Source: Anaerolineae bacterium (lineage in GTDB: Bacteria > Chloroflexota > Anaerolineae > Aggregatilineales > Phototrophicaceae). From it: a stretch of DNA of 39,257 nucleotides. The notes under the pieces were generated by a model that made no database searches, was not told the DNA's origin, and saw nothing but the letters and a program-made list of their open reading frames with translations. Location: contig JALHOR010000027.1 of assembly GCA_022842885.1 (NCBI GenBank), positions 1 through 39,257 on the forward strand, in the 5' to 3' direction. A program made the translations under genes and the position numbers. Positions 9,219 through 16,847 of the stretch are shown piece after piece. Position 1 is the first letter of the stretch. Each line of letters begins with the position of its first letter.

Positions 9219-9752
9219 TCACGCCCCAAAGTGGGTACTGGTCATGACTTCCGGTGATTTACCGGATAGTAAATCGCTGACCACACTAAAAATGGTGTCC
9301 GCCGACGGTGGGCAACCCGGAATATGCACATCTACTTTGACAACAGCATGAACAGGACGGACAACAGGCAGCAGCGCCGGAATAACATCCGTCGGAAATT
9401 GTGGATTGATTAAATCTGGCTCCATATAAGCCCGGCGCAACACCGATTCTGCGCCCACACTGTTGCGAAGGGATGGCACATTGCCTGTCACGGCACAATC
9501 ACCAAATGCCACCAAAATGCGGGTATGAGCGCGAATATGCTGGATTTTGTGCAAATCTTCTTCGCTGCTGACAGCACCCTCGACCAGCGTAATATCCACT
9601 TTGTCCGGGAATGTTTTTTGGTCTACGAGGGGGCTATAAACCAAATCGAGTTTATCGGCTAACAATAAGAGCCGTTCATCAATATCCAAGAAGGACATGT
9701 GGCAACCGGAACAGCCATCTAACCAGACCGTTGCCAAACGTTTTTTCGTCAT
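9219..9752 (-). CDS. hoxY: NAD-linked hydrogenase small subunit
   Basis: Carries the proximal [4Fe-4S] cluster that passes electrons between HoxH and the HoxU/F diaphorase part. The 177 residues match the short cytoplasmic small subunits: no Tat signal and only the proximal-cluster motifs, [10 protein letters not shown] near residue 13, GDCAVTGN near 90, and [11 protein letters not shown] near 148. Its ATG overlaps the hoxU stop (ATGA at 9749-9752), indicating coupled translation. Confidence 0.95.
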   Translation of the reverse strand: MTKKRLATVWLDGCSGCHMSFLDIDERLLLLADKLDLVYSPLVDQKTFPDKVDITLVEGAVSSEEDLHKIQHIRAHTRILVAFGDCAVTGNVPSLRNSVGAESVLRRAYMEPDLINPQFPTDVIPALLPVVRPVHAVVKVDVHIPGCPPSADTIFSVVSDLLSGKSPEVMTSTHFGA

Positions 9753-10459
9753 TTCTTCGCCTCCCGCATTTGTGCCAAAAATGTTAAGAATGATGGGCTA
9801 TGCACCATCTCCCCGACTGATTTGCCTTTCATGAACAATGCCCCGGTTGGGCAAGCCTGCACGCATTTTCCGCAGGAGGTACACGTAACAGATGTTCCCC
9901 ACGGCTGGTTCAAATCGGTGATGACCCCCGATTCAATGCCGCGTCCGCGTATATCCCATGTATGCGCCCCTTCCACCTCGTCGCACACCCGCACGCAGCG
10001 CGTACATAACACACAGCGATTATGGTCAAAAACAAAGCGTTCATGCGATGCATCTACTGTGCGCTGTGGATACAAATAGGGCAAACTGACGTAATCAATC
10101 TCGTGCTGCTGCGCCAATGTTTGCAATTCGCAGTGTCCATTTGCCACACACACCGAACACACATGATTGCCTTCGGTGAATAGCATTTCCACAATCAAAC
10201 GGCGATATTTCCGCAAACGGTCAGTATCGGTGAATACCTCCATGCCTTCTGCCACGGTTGTAGCGCAAGCGGGCAGCAGTTTTGAAATTCCTTTGACTTC
10301 CACCAAACATAACCGACACGCACCAATGCGCGATAAGCCTTCTAAGTAGCACAACGTCGGGATAAAAATGTCGTTCTCACGCGCCACATCCAGAATCGTT
10401 TCATTCTCTTGTGCGCCGACATCAATTCCATTAATTTTGAGCGTGACTACACCACTCAT
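9749..10459 (-). CDS. hoxU: Hydrogenase diaphorase subunit with multiple Fe-S clusters
   Basis: NuoG N-terminal homologue that wires the flavin subunit HoxF to HoxY. The 236 residues hold an N-terminal [2Fe-2S] ferredoxin domain (C37, C48, C51 and the Cys of LPACAT), a His-Cys3 cluster motif in [17 protein letters not shown] (~98-114), and two [4Fe-4S] motifs, [13 protein letters not shown] and [14 protein letters not shown]. All expected cysteines are present. It overlaps hoxF upstream and hoxY downstream by ATGA on both sides. Confidence 0.95.
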   Translation of the reverse strand: MSGVVTLKINGIDVGAQENETILDVARENDIFIPTLCYLEGLSRIGACRLCLVEVKGISKLLPACATTVAEGMEVFTDTDRLRKYRRLIVEMLFTEGNHVCSVCVANGHCELQTLAQQHEIDYVSLPYLYPQRTVDASHERFVFDHNRCVLCTRCVRVCDEVEGAHTWDIRGRGIESGVITDLNQPWGTSVTCTSCGKCVQACPTGALFMKGKSVGEMVHSPSFLTFLAQMREAKK

Positions 10460-12156
10460 CGCACACTCTCCTTCGTATCGTTATATAGCGCGGGTTCGGG
10501 ATGCAAATGACAGACACCTGCCGGGCAGCGTTTTTCGACGATATGCATCAAATATTCATCGCGGAAAAAACGCAGCGTACTTAATACTGGATTCGGTGCG
10601 GCTTGCCCTAGCCCGCATAAACTGGTGTGGCGCACCATGTCGCACAACATTTCCAGTTGTTCTAAATCAGATAACGTGGCAGTACCGCGCGTAGTATTGT
10701 CCAGTATCCGGTAAATTTGCGCCGTTCCCACGCGGCACGGAATACACTTGCCACACGATTCCGTCATGCAAAATTCCATGAAATACTTCGCCACATTCAC
10801 CATGCAGCTATCTTCATCCATGACGATTAAGCCACCTGACCCCATGATGCTGCCAATGCCAGCGAGTGATTCATAATCCATCGAAATATCCAGATGTTCT
10901 TCCGGGATGCATCCACCAGACGGACCACCAGTTTGGGCGGCTTTGAAGCGTTTGCCATTGGGGATACCGCCGCCAATATCATAGATAATTTCGCGCAGCG
11001 TGATGCCCATTGGCACTTCGATTAACCCACTGTGATTGATGTTGCCTGTGAGGGCAAAAACTTTCGTGCCTTTGCTTTTTTCTGTGCCAATGCTGGCAAA
11101 CCAGTCCGCCCCATTACGAATGATGGCGGGAATATTGGCAAATGTTTCCACATTGTTGATGAGCGTCGGTTTGCCCCACAAGCCAGCCGTTGCCGGATAC
11201 GGTGGGCGGGGACGCGGTTGCCCACGTTTACCTTCGATAGACGCAATCAGTGCCGTTTCTTCGCCACACACAAACGCGCCGGCACCCACCCGCACTTGCA
11301 CATCAAAATTAAAGGCAGTGCCAGCGATTTGATTGCCTAATAAATTCAACCGTTGCGCCTGCCGAATAGCATTTTGCACACGCCGCACCGACAGCGGATA
11401 TTCAGCACGGATATATACATAGCCTTGTTCTGCGCCGACAGCATACGCCGCAATGGTGATGCCTTCTAACAAACGAAACGGATAATCATCCATGACGCTT
11501 CTATCCATGAATGCACCGGGGTCGCCCTCATCGCCATTACAAATCACATATTTGGGATGACCATCGGCTTTTGCTACAGTCCGCCATTTGAGACCCGTTG
11601 AATAGCCAGCACCGCCACGCCCACGTAAGCCACTGCGCGTAATTTCGTTGATGACTTCTACCGGGGACATCTCATGTACGGCTTTGAGCAGCGATTTATA
11701 GCCACCGCTGGCAATGTAATCTTCAATGCGTTCTGAATTCACTTTGCCCGCAAGTTCTAGCACGATGCGCTGTTGGCGTAGGAAAAACGGGCGGTCTGTT
11801 GGACGATGCAGGCGTTCTAGTGGGCGTTTCTTGCCCAAATTTTTGATAATATCGGGGGCATCTTGCGGTGTGATTTTGCCATATAACACATCATCGGGTT
11901 CAATCGTGACCGTTGGACCTTCGGCACATAACCCACGACAACCGCCGCCATGCACGGCACATCTGCCAGCAAAGCCATTTTGGTCTACGACTTCCGATAA
12001 ACTATCTTTCACCGTAGCACTACCTGCCGCCAAACACGCCGCCCCCATACACACATAGATATGGCGCTGATATTGGCTTTTTTCTTCTTGTTCTTGTTCG
12101 GCAACGCGCAAAATTTCTTCTTCTGGCAGTTGCGATTGGGGAAGTTTCGTCGTCAT
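10456..12156 (-). CDS. hoxF: Hydrogenase diaphorase subunit, NADH-binding
   Basis: FMN- and NAD(H)-binding subunit, homologous to NuoF with a fused NuoE-like thioredoxin domain. The N-terminal ~110 residues carry [2Fe-2S] cysteines ([10 protein letters not shown] and CRGLCAEGP). The NuoF part has the nucleotide-binding [25 protein letters not shown] and [16 protein letters not shown] stretches, then the [4Fe-4S] motif [10 protein letters not shown] with a later CGLGQ. I chose the ATG at 12154-12156, which overlaps the hoxE stop as ATGA and lies after GGAG at 11 bases; the in-frame GTG four codons upstream abuts that GGAG and is less likely. Length is about 566 residues, normal for cyanobacterial-type HoxF. 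Confidence 0.95.
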   Translation of the reverse strand: MTTKLPQSQLPEEEILRVAEQEQEEKSQYQRHIYVCMGAACLAAGSATVKDSLSEVVDQNGFAGRCAVHGGGCRGLCAEGPTVTIEPDDVLYGKITPQDAPDIIKNLGKKRPLERLHRPTDRPFFLRQQRIVLELAGKVNSERIEDYIASGGYKSLLKAVHEMSPVEVINEITRSGLRGRGGAGYSTGLKWRTVAKADGHPKYVICNGDEGDPGAFMDRSVMDDYPFRLLEGITIAAYAVGAEQGYVYIRAEYPLSVRRVQNAIRQAQRLNLLGNQIAGTAFNFDVQVRVGAGAFVCGEETALIASIEGKRGQPRPRPPYPATAGLWGKPTLINNVETFANIPAIIRNGADWFASIGTEKSKGTKVFALTGNINHSGLIEVPMGITLREIIYDIGGGIPNGKRFKAAQTGGPSGGCIPEEHLDISMDYESLAGIGSIMGSGGLIVMDEDSCMVNVAKYFMEFCMTESCGKCIPCRVGTAQIYRILDNTTRGTATLSDLEQLEMLCDMVRHTSLCGLGQAAPNPVLSTLRFFRDEYLMHIVEKRCPAGVCHLHPEPALYNDTKESVR

Positions 12157-12644
12157 TTGGACACCCACTCCTGTATTTTGGTGGCGGCTTGGGCAGGCGT
12201 CGCCTCTGCTTGGACATCATCATCCAACATGACCACAGGCGCGAGCCAACACATACCCACACAATGCGCGACCATCAGCGACAATTTGCCATCCGGGGTA
12301 GTTTGCCCTTTGCGAATTGCCAAACGCTTTTCCAGCGTTTCTAATATTTGCGGGCTACCTTTGATGTAACAGGCAGTTCCCAAACACACGACACAAGTAT
12401 GAGTGCCGCCGGGTTTCATCATGAAGTGGTTGTAAAAAGTAGCGACGCCGTAGACTCGGCTTAACGGCACCCGTAGACTTTTGGCTACATATTGCAGTGC
12501 CGTTTCATCCAGATAGCCAAATGCCTGTTGAACCGTATGCAGTGCCTCAATCAACGCCGAAGAAGAATACCCATGCCGCCGCATCGTGGCGTTGACCATG
12601 CGCCAGCGTTTATCATCTGAGGGGAGAGCTAAAGTGGCTTTCAT
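12153..12644 (-). CDS. hoxE: Hydrogenase subunit HoxE ([2Fe-2S], NuoE-like)
   Basis: 163-residue thioredoxin-like subunit of the diaphorase part, first gene of the operon. It has the NuoE pattern: an N-terminal helical region (GYSSSALIEALHTVQQAFGYL), RVYGVATFYNHF, and the [2Fe-2S] cysteines in CLGTACYIKG (~88-97) and AHCVGMC (~126-132). Presence of HoxE marks the HoxEFUYH form seen in cyanobacteria and anaerobes rather than the four-subunit HoxFUYH of Ralstonia. The start at 12644 has AGGA eight bases upstream. That SD lies inside one arm of the inverted repeat at 12654-12700. Confidence 0.95.
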   Translation of the reverse strand: MKATLALPSDDKRWRMVNATMRRHGYSSSALIEALHTVQQAFGYLDETALQYVAKSLRVPLSRVYGVATFYNHFMMKPGGTHTCVVCLGTACYIKGSPQILETLEKRLAIRKGQTTPDGKLSLMVAHCVGMCWLAPVVMLDDDVQAEATPAQAATKIQEWVSK

Positions 12645-12653
12645 TCACACAAT

Positions 12654-12700
12654 CCTATTTGTGAAAAATTTCTCTAATCTTCACGATAATCACAAATAGG
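12654..12700 (-). promoter_or_regulatory. Perfect 11-bp inverted repeat in the hoxE leader, overlapping the SD
   Basis: CCTATTTGTGA (12654-12664) is exactly complementary to TCACAAATAGG (12690-12700), with 25 bases between. In the hoxE transcript the second arm contains the AGG of the ribosome site, so a folded stem would hide it. An alternative pairing inside the loop (GTGAA with TTCAC) is mutually exclusive with it. On the plus strand, 12659-12676 also reads TTGTGAA-N4-TTCTCTA, which matches 12 of 14 defined bases of the Rex redox-repressor consensus TTGTGAA-N4-TTCACAA. It may be a protein operator, an RNA switch or both; no regulator is shown directly. Confidence 0.5.
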
Positions 12701-12737
12701 GAGGTAAAATAGTATCAGACATCGTATTTATGCTGGT

Positions 12738-12750
12738 CAGATGTCATCTG
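12738..12750. promoter_or_regulatory. 13-bp palindrome upstream of hoxE
   Basis: CAGATG-T-CATCTG, a perfect 6-bp-arm palindrome about 95 bases upstream of the hoxE start and beyond the stop of ywiC. It is operator-sized and near where a hox promoter would lie. The cognate regulator is unknown. Confidence 0.35.
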
Positions 12751-12766
12751 GATAAAATATAGATTC

Positions 12767-13567
12767 TCAATATCCCAGCACCAACAGCACAATATAGGCA
12801 ATGCCAAGCGCAATTTCCTGAAAACCGATGATTTTCGCCGGGCTATGCTGCCGAAAACGCGATAATCCATAAGCACAGCGGGTAATCAACAGTGCCATTG
12901 CCACCAAACTAGCTACAGGCAATTGATGAAGCATGACCAATATGATGAGCAGCACTAATGCCAACCCATGCGCCGATAATGCGGGCAATGCAGACATCGT
13001 TTTGCCGTGTTCCAAGCGCAATCGAGCGCGAACATACACTATCGAAGGCACAGACCGCGCTACCAGTGCCGCCCATAAAGCCAATGCCGCGCCCCATTCC
13101 CATCCCGCAAGCAGCACTATTGATGGTGCAATCGCGCCAAACAACACCGCCCCTGCCAATTCTGGGATTAATTCGCGCCCCTGATTTTTAAGTTCATAAT
13201 GGAGTTGGATAGCCACAAGCGGCAACGCCAAAAACGGCGGCAGCAAAAAAGCTAAATTGGGCGCATTCAAGATAGTCACCATCATGGTCAACAACAAAAT
13301 CGCGCCATAAATCAGCACGAAACGTTCAGCCACGATAGTACGCTCATAGCGTTTGCCTTTGCGAATATCTTTAAGATAAATTCGCAGGGGTTGGTGCAGC
13401 AGCAAAACCATTAATCCCGCGATGCCCAACGCCAAGCCCGGCAACGACCATGCCAAAAGTAGCCCTGCTAAGGTTGGCTCTAACCAGAAGCCCCATCCGC
13501 CATGTTGGGCAGGCAGCGCAATCGTTTTGATATTCACAGAAGATTTTGAGGATATTCCGGCTGTCAT
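12767..13567 (-). CDS. ywiC: YwiC-like integral membrane protein
   Basis: 266 residues with about eight hydrophobic segments spread along the chain (for example LAGLLLAWSLPGLALGIAGL near 33, FVLIYGAILLLTMMVTIL near 87, and the final GIAYIVLLVLGY). The family mark is the early LPAQHGGWGFWLEP motif. YwiC has no assigned reaction; in Bacillus it sits by the fnr/nar anaerobic respiration genes, and here it lies just after nrfA, so a link with nitrate/nitrite respiration is plausible by context only. The start at 13567 has a G-rich SD (GGGG, seven bases). It begins only 13 bases after the nrfA terminator, so it is expressed by read-through or from a nearby start site. Confidence 0.75.
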   Translation of the reverse strand: MTAGISSKSSVNIKTIALPAQHGGWGFWLEPTLAGLLLAWSLPGLALGIAGLMVLLLHQPLRIYLKDIRKGKRYERTIVAERFVLIYGAILLLTMMVTILNAPNLAFLLPPFLALPLVAIQLHYELKNQGRELIPELAGAVLFGAIAPSIVLLAGWEWGAALALWAALVARSVPSIVYVRARLRLEHGKTMSALPALSAHGLALVLLIILVMLHQLPVASLVAMALLITRCAYGLSRFRQHSPAKIIGFQEIALGIAYIVLLVLGY

Positions 13568-13579
13568 GGTCGTACCCCA

Positions 13580-13613
13580 TAAAAAATGCCAAGAGCATTT
13601 TGACTCTTGGCAT
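13580..13613 (-). terminator. Intrinsic terminator after nrfA
   Basis: On the minus strand ATGCCAAGAG and CTCTTGGCAT form a perfect 10-bp stem with an 8-base loop, immediately followed by a run of T (13585-13581). It starts about 40 bases after the nrfA stop and ends just upstream of ywiC. Confidence 0.85.
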
Positions 13614-13653
13614 CAGTTTAGCGATATACGATATGCCTAGCGCAGTGTCATGT

Positions 13654-14949
13654 CTACTGTGTTTCTAAGCCATTTAGCACGCCCACCGCACTCAATTGTG
13701 CCTGACGCGCCAAATCAATACACATCGCCAAAACACGGGCGGATTCTTGTGGGCTATGGAAACCGGTGCTGTTTTCCGACGAAATAAAATCCCAGCGCAA
13801 TTGAGAACGACGATGCAAATTACGTGCTTCTACCAGCGCCTCATCCGTTGCACCCGCTTCTTGCGCGGCGATAATGGCATCCATCGCTGCCAACAATGCT
13901 TCTTCGCTCAGGCGCAGCAGTTGTGCCGTGTTATTTTGAATTGTCAAAATACGGTCTTCTAGGTCAGCTTCTGAAATATTATGGCATGTCTGGCAGGCAG
14001 CATTCACATTGGTGAGGGGGCTGCGAACCCAATGGTCACTGATTTTGACGCCACCTTCGCGGATATAGGGCATATGGCAATCAGCACACGCCACCCCAGA
14101 CCGATAGTGTAGACCTGTCGTATACAGTTCGTATTCAGGATGCTGAATCTTAATCATGGGCGATTTTGTTTCGGCATGTTCCCAATCTTTGAAGCCGATA
14201 CGTTCATAATAGCCATCAATATCATCAATATTGGTGCCATCTGCCCATGGGAAGGTGAGGATTTTGTTATCGCCAGCGAAATAATATTCCACATGGCACT
14301 GAGCGCACACATAGGTTCGCATTTCTTGGCGCGTGGCTTCCGTCCAATCAATGCCTTGCTGTTCCAGCGCATTAATCAAGCCGGGGCGCGTTAAGCGTAG
14401 TTCCATCGTTTGCGGGTCATGGCAATCAGCACAGGAGGAGGCTGTGTGTAGTTCATCTACCAAATCGTTATAGGGCGTTTTGTTGAATTCTTCCCAACCC
14501 ATCTCGGCAATCAGCAATGGTGCTTCGCCCGCATGACAGTTAATGCATGCCGCCGGTTGGTTGCGTGGGGCTTTCACCCGTTGGGTATTTTCTTGGTCAA
14601 TTTGGGCGTAAAAGTGTCCGCGATCTTCGTTGTGGTCTATGCTAAAGGCATAACCCGCCCACAAGCGTATCATCGCTGGATATTTTTCCAATTTGCTATA
14701 CATTTCTGAACCACCATACGGCGTTGAACCATAGATGGTTTCAGTCATCTTAAAGCGGTCATAATGGGCGGGGAAATTTAAGCCCCACACTGCCGGGTCA
14801 ATTTCGGAATCGGCAATTTCAGCTATCTTTAAAGGATACTGTTCAGCTTCGACTTGCTGCCGGGTAATATTCGCTAACAATAAGCCAGCCCCGGTTCCGG
14901 CGAACAACAAGCCGATAAAGAACAGCCCCATCAAAATTCTTTTCATCAT
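13654..14949 (-). CDS. nrfA: Ammonia-forming cytochrome c nitrite reductase
   Basis: Pentahaem reductase that takes nitrite to ammonia with six electrons on the outside of the membrane. The 431 residues have an N-terminal membrane/signal segment (residues 4-27) and five haem motifs: CINCH (135), CADCH, CAQCH, CADCH and CQTCH. Active-site landmarks are kept: the RGHFY Arg, CHVEYYF Tyr, and TGLHYRSG His. The calcium-site residues of HVEYY and KIQHPEYE are kept too. The first haem motif, normally CxxCK, is CxxCH here. The start is the first of two ATGs, with GGAG ten bases upstream. It is co-transcribed with nrfH (42-base gap) and followed by a strong terminator. Confidence 0.96.
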   Translation of the reverse strand: MMKRILMGLFFIGLLFAGTGAGLLLANITRQQVEAEQYPLKIAEIADSEIDPAVWGLNFPAHYDRFKMTETIYGSTPYGGSEMYSKLEKYPAMIRLWAGYAFSIDHNEDRGHFYAQIDQENTQRVKAPRNQPAACINCHAGEAPLLIAEMGWEEFNKTPYNDLVDELHTASSCADCHDPQTMELRLTRPGLINALEQQGIDWTEATRQEMRTYVCAQCHVEYYFAGDNKILTFPWADGTNIDDIDGYYERIGFKDWEHAETKSPMIKIQHPEYELYTTGLHYRSGVACADCHMPYIREGGVKISDHWVRSPLTNVNAACQTCHNISEADLEDRILTIQNNTAQLLRLSEEALLAAMDAIIAAQEAGATDEALVEARNLHRRSQLRWDFISSENSTGFHSPQESARVLAMCIDLARQAQLSAVGVLNGLETQ

Positions 14950-14991
14950 ATCTTGCTTGCTCCTTCAATGGCGGTGAATGTAGGTATTTTT

Positions 14992-15459
14992 TCAGTCACG
15001 GATAGGATGCCCGATACCGGCATGACAAGTGATGCAATCGGGCGCATTATCATGAATTGGCGCAATCGTACTCACGAGATTCTGATGGCAATACAAACAA
15101 CTGTTATTCACAATATCGTGGTTGAACTGCGTAATCGTGATAACTTCTTCATAAGTATCAAAAGTGAAAGCGAAACTGTGGTTAAAGCCATTAATGCCTT
15201 TGGCAAGGTACTTGTTCACAATATTATCGTGAGGTGTATGGCAATCGTTGCAGGTTGCCACCCGTGCATGGGACGAATGCTGCCAAGCGGCATATTCATC
15301 CCGCATCACATGGCAATTGACGCATCCCAGCGGGTCATCCGCAAGGTAGGAATAGCCTTTTGCCTGTACAAATGTGAACATGGACAAACCTGCCACAAAA
15401 CACAACAGCCCCACGGTAAAATAGATAAAATTCGGTGCAAGTCGTCGTAATCTTTCCAT
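14992..15459 (-). CDS. nrfH: Tetrahaem cytochrome c quinol dehydrogenase NrfH
   Basis: Membrane-anchored NapC/NirT-family cytochrome that takes electrons from menaquinol and hands them to NrfA. With the start at 15459 (AGGAAG six bases upstream) it is 155 residues; the open frame up to 15585 runs through the regulatory region and lacks an SD. It has one N-terminal membrane helix (IYFTVGLLCFVAGLSMFTFV) and four CxxCH motifs: CVNCH, CNDCH, CLYCH and CITCH. The first is in the context GCVNCHVM, giving the Met that the family uses at haem 1. The nrfH-nrfA order is the standard NrfHA operon, divergent from a Crp/Fnr gene. Confidence 0.93.
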   Translation of the reverse strand: MERLRRLAPNFIYFTVGLLCFVAGLSMFTFVQAKGYSYLADDPLGCVNCHVMRDEYAAWQHSSHARVATCNDCHTPHDNIVNKYLAKGINGFNHSFAFTFDTYEEVITITQFNHDIVNNSCLYCHQNLVSTIAPIHDNAPDCITCHAGIGHPIRD

Positions 15460-15578
15460 AGCGTCTTCCTTGGTGCTGGCAGCGAAGAACACGGGGTAAA
15501 ATAATCCAGTCGTTTTCTCCTCATCTGCTGTTAATCTAATATTCAAGTTTACCATACCGTGCTTGAAGGCGCTGCTCT

Positions 15579-15592
15579 TTGACATTTATCAA
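15579..15592. promoter_or_regulatory. FNR/DNR-type box 1
   Basis: TTGAC-ATTT-ATCAA, one base away from the FNR consensus TTGAT-N4-ATCAA. It lies 120 bases upstream of the nrfH start, a position suited to activation of nrfHA. Confidence 0.65.
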
Positions 15593-15604
15593 ATTCAAGC
15601 TATC

Positions 15605-15632
15605 TTGTGACATTTATCAGGAGATGTCACAA
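15605..15632. promoter_or_regulatory. TTGTGACAT palindrome between nrfH and the regulator gene
   Basis: TTGTGACAT (15605-15613) and its exact complement ATGTCACAA (15624-15632), 10 bases apart. The TGTGA/TCACA cores are 16 bases apart, ten more than in a classical CRP site, so about one helical turn further. It could be an operator for the adjacent or another Crp-family protein. Confidence 0.45.
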
Positions 15633-15718
15633 ATCTAAGTGAATCTGTGATATTCTAGGGTCTATCAGCAGTGGCAAGGGGTTAGCCACAGCATAACCGA
15701 ACTTCACAAGCTCATTCT

Positions 15719-15732
15719 TTGATATAAGTCAA
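15719..15732. promoter_or_regulatory. FNR/DNR-type box 2
   Basis: TTGAT-ATAA-GTCAA, one base away from the FNR consensus and the mirror-type variant of box 1. It lies 60 bases upstream of the regulator start, consistent with autoregulation. The centres of the two boxes are 140 bases apart. Confidence 0.65.
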
Positions 15733-15792
15733 ACAAGAAGTAAATTTTGAAATACATGAACTAATACACCATCTTCAAGGAGAGCATTATTT

Positions 15793-16506
15793 ATGAAACG
15801 ACAACGGGGCGGCAGCATCTTACAAACCATCCCGGCATTCCAATCATTAGCACCGGAAATATTAGATATTCTGGCAAACCATACCACAATTTATGACTTA
15901 CGGACGAACCAACCGCTGTATCATCAAGGCGATATGGCATCTTCGTTTTATGTCGTCTTAGAGGGCGGCATCCGGTTAGTGGAACATACATCGGAGGGAC
16001 GCGCCGTGCATCTAAAATTGTATGGCAAGGGCGATGTGTTTGGGCTATTGGCAGTCTCCGGCGCTTATCCGTATCCTGCCGGGGCAGAAGCCATTTGTAA
16101 CAGCACCGTCGCTTCAATTACTGGCGCACAAACGCGCACTATTATGTTAGAACACCCTGCATTGGCATTGCTTATTATTGATATGTTGGTGAACCATGTG
16201 CATGGCGCTCATGCCCGGCTGCGGCAAATGGCATCAGAACGGGTAGAACAGCGGTTGGCACGCACTTTAATCCACTATGCCGAGAAATTTGGGCATTGGG
16301 TGGATAATGAATTGTCTATTGATGTGCCACTATCGCAGCAAGCATTGGCAGATTTTGTGGGTACAGCACTCGAAACGATTAACCGCACCTTGAGCAAGTG
16401 GGAAAAACAAAATTGGATACGCCTATCGCGCCAGCATATTGATGTTTTGCAACCGCTGGTTTTACATGAACTGATGGAAAATACCGCAATAGTATCTGAA
16501 TCTTGA
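15793..16506 (+). CDS. Crp/Fnr-family transcription regulator
   Basis: 237 residues with a cyclic-nucleotide-like sensory beta-roll (~20-130), a dimer helix (~135-165) and a C-terminal winged HTH (LSQQALADFVGTALETINRTLSKWE). The recognition helix has E-T-I-N-R, close to the E-T-I-S-R of FNR, so an FNR-like TTGAY half-site is expected, and two such sites lie in the divergent promoter. It has one cysteine only (AICNST) and no N-terminal Cys set, so it cannot carry an FNR iron-sulfur cluster. A DNR/NnrR-type nitrogen-oxide or haem sensor, or a redox-independent regulator, is more likely. AAGGAG lies nine bases before the ATG. It probably controls nrfHA. Confidence 0.88.
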   Translation: MKRQRGGSILQTIPAFQSLAPEILDILANHTTIYDLRTNQPLYHQGDMASSFYVVLEGGIRLVEHTSEGRAVHLKLYGKGDVFGLLAVSGAYPYPAGAEAICNSTVASITGAQTRTIMLEHPALALLIIDMLVNHVHGAHARLRQMASERVEQRLARTLIHYAEKFGHWVDNELSIDVPLSQQALADFVGTALETINRTLSKWEKQNWIRLSRQHIDVLQPLVLHELMENTAIVSES

Positions 16507-16847
16507 ACCTGAGTGAGGAAATCCGGGGAACTATGTGTATTATTTACAGGTTTTCATTGTGCAATTCGTCCAAATCTTAATGTACAATTCGCCAAGCGTT
16601 TGCTAAAATGAGAATATCAGGGATTGGCAAACCATCACAATATCGCTCATTAAGTTTTTATAAGAGGTAAAAGGATTGGTAAAAATACAATCATTATGCT
16701 ACCTCAACCTTATTCAATATTTATTACGCACTTATAGTCCCGGCTTCAAACCGCAGCCGCTGATTTTTATGATACATTATTTATCCCCCACCACTTCTCG
16801 CATCGCACCCATCACACATCAGAGCCACCTACTTGAAGGACATGCTT
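16507..16847 (+). other. Long leader/promoter region of the E1-E2 operon
   Basis: 341 AT-rich bases between the regulator stop and the E1 start. An imperfect direct repeat (CAATTCGTCCAA near 16562 and CAATTCGCCAAG near 16586) is visible. No clear -35/-10 pair, riboswitch or coding region could be supported; a short frame at 16676-16870 lacks a credible start. Confidence 0.5.

Larger units (their letters stand above)
15460..15792. other. Divergent nrfH / crp-fnr control region
   Basis: 333 bases between the nrfH start (minus) and the regulator start (plus). It holds two FNR-type boxes, a 9-bp-arm palindrome and a 12-base direct repeat (TGACATTTATCA at 15580-15591 and 15608-15619), which are listed separately. 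No ORF or RNA gene was seen. Confidence 0.7.

Noticed and set aside
12659-12676. Firm assignment of a Rex operator
   Set aside because: Only 12 of 14 consensus bases match and no rex gene is in the window, so it is kept as a possibility within a finding, not as a feature of its own.
14953-15450. 165-codon plus-strand frame opposite nrfH
   Set aside because: nrfH has four CxxCH motifs and a membrane anchor on the other strand, which cannot be accidental.
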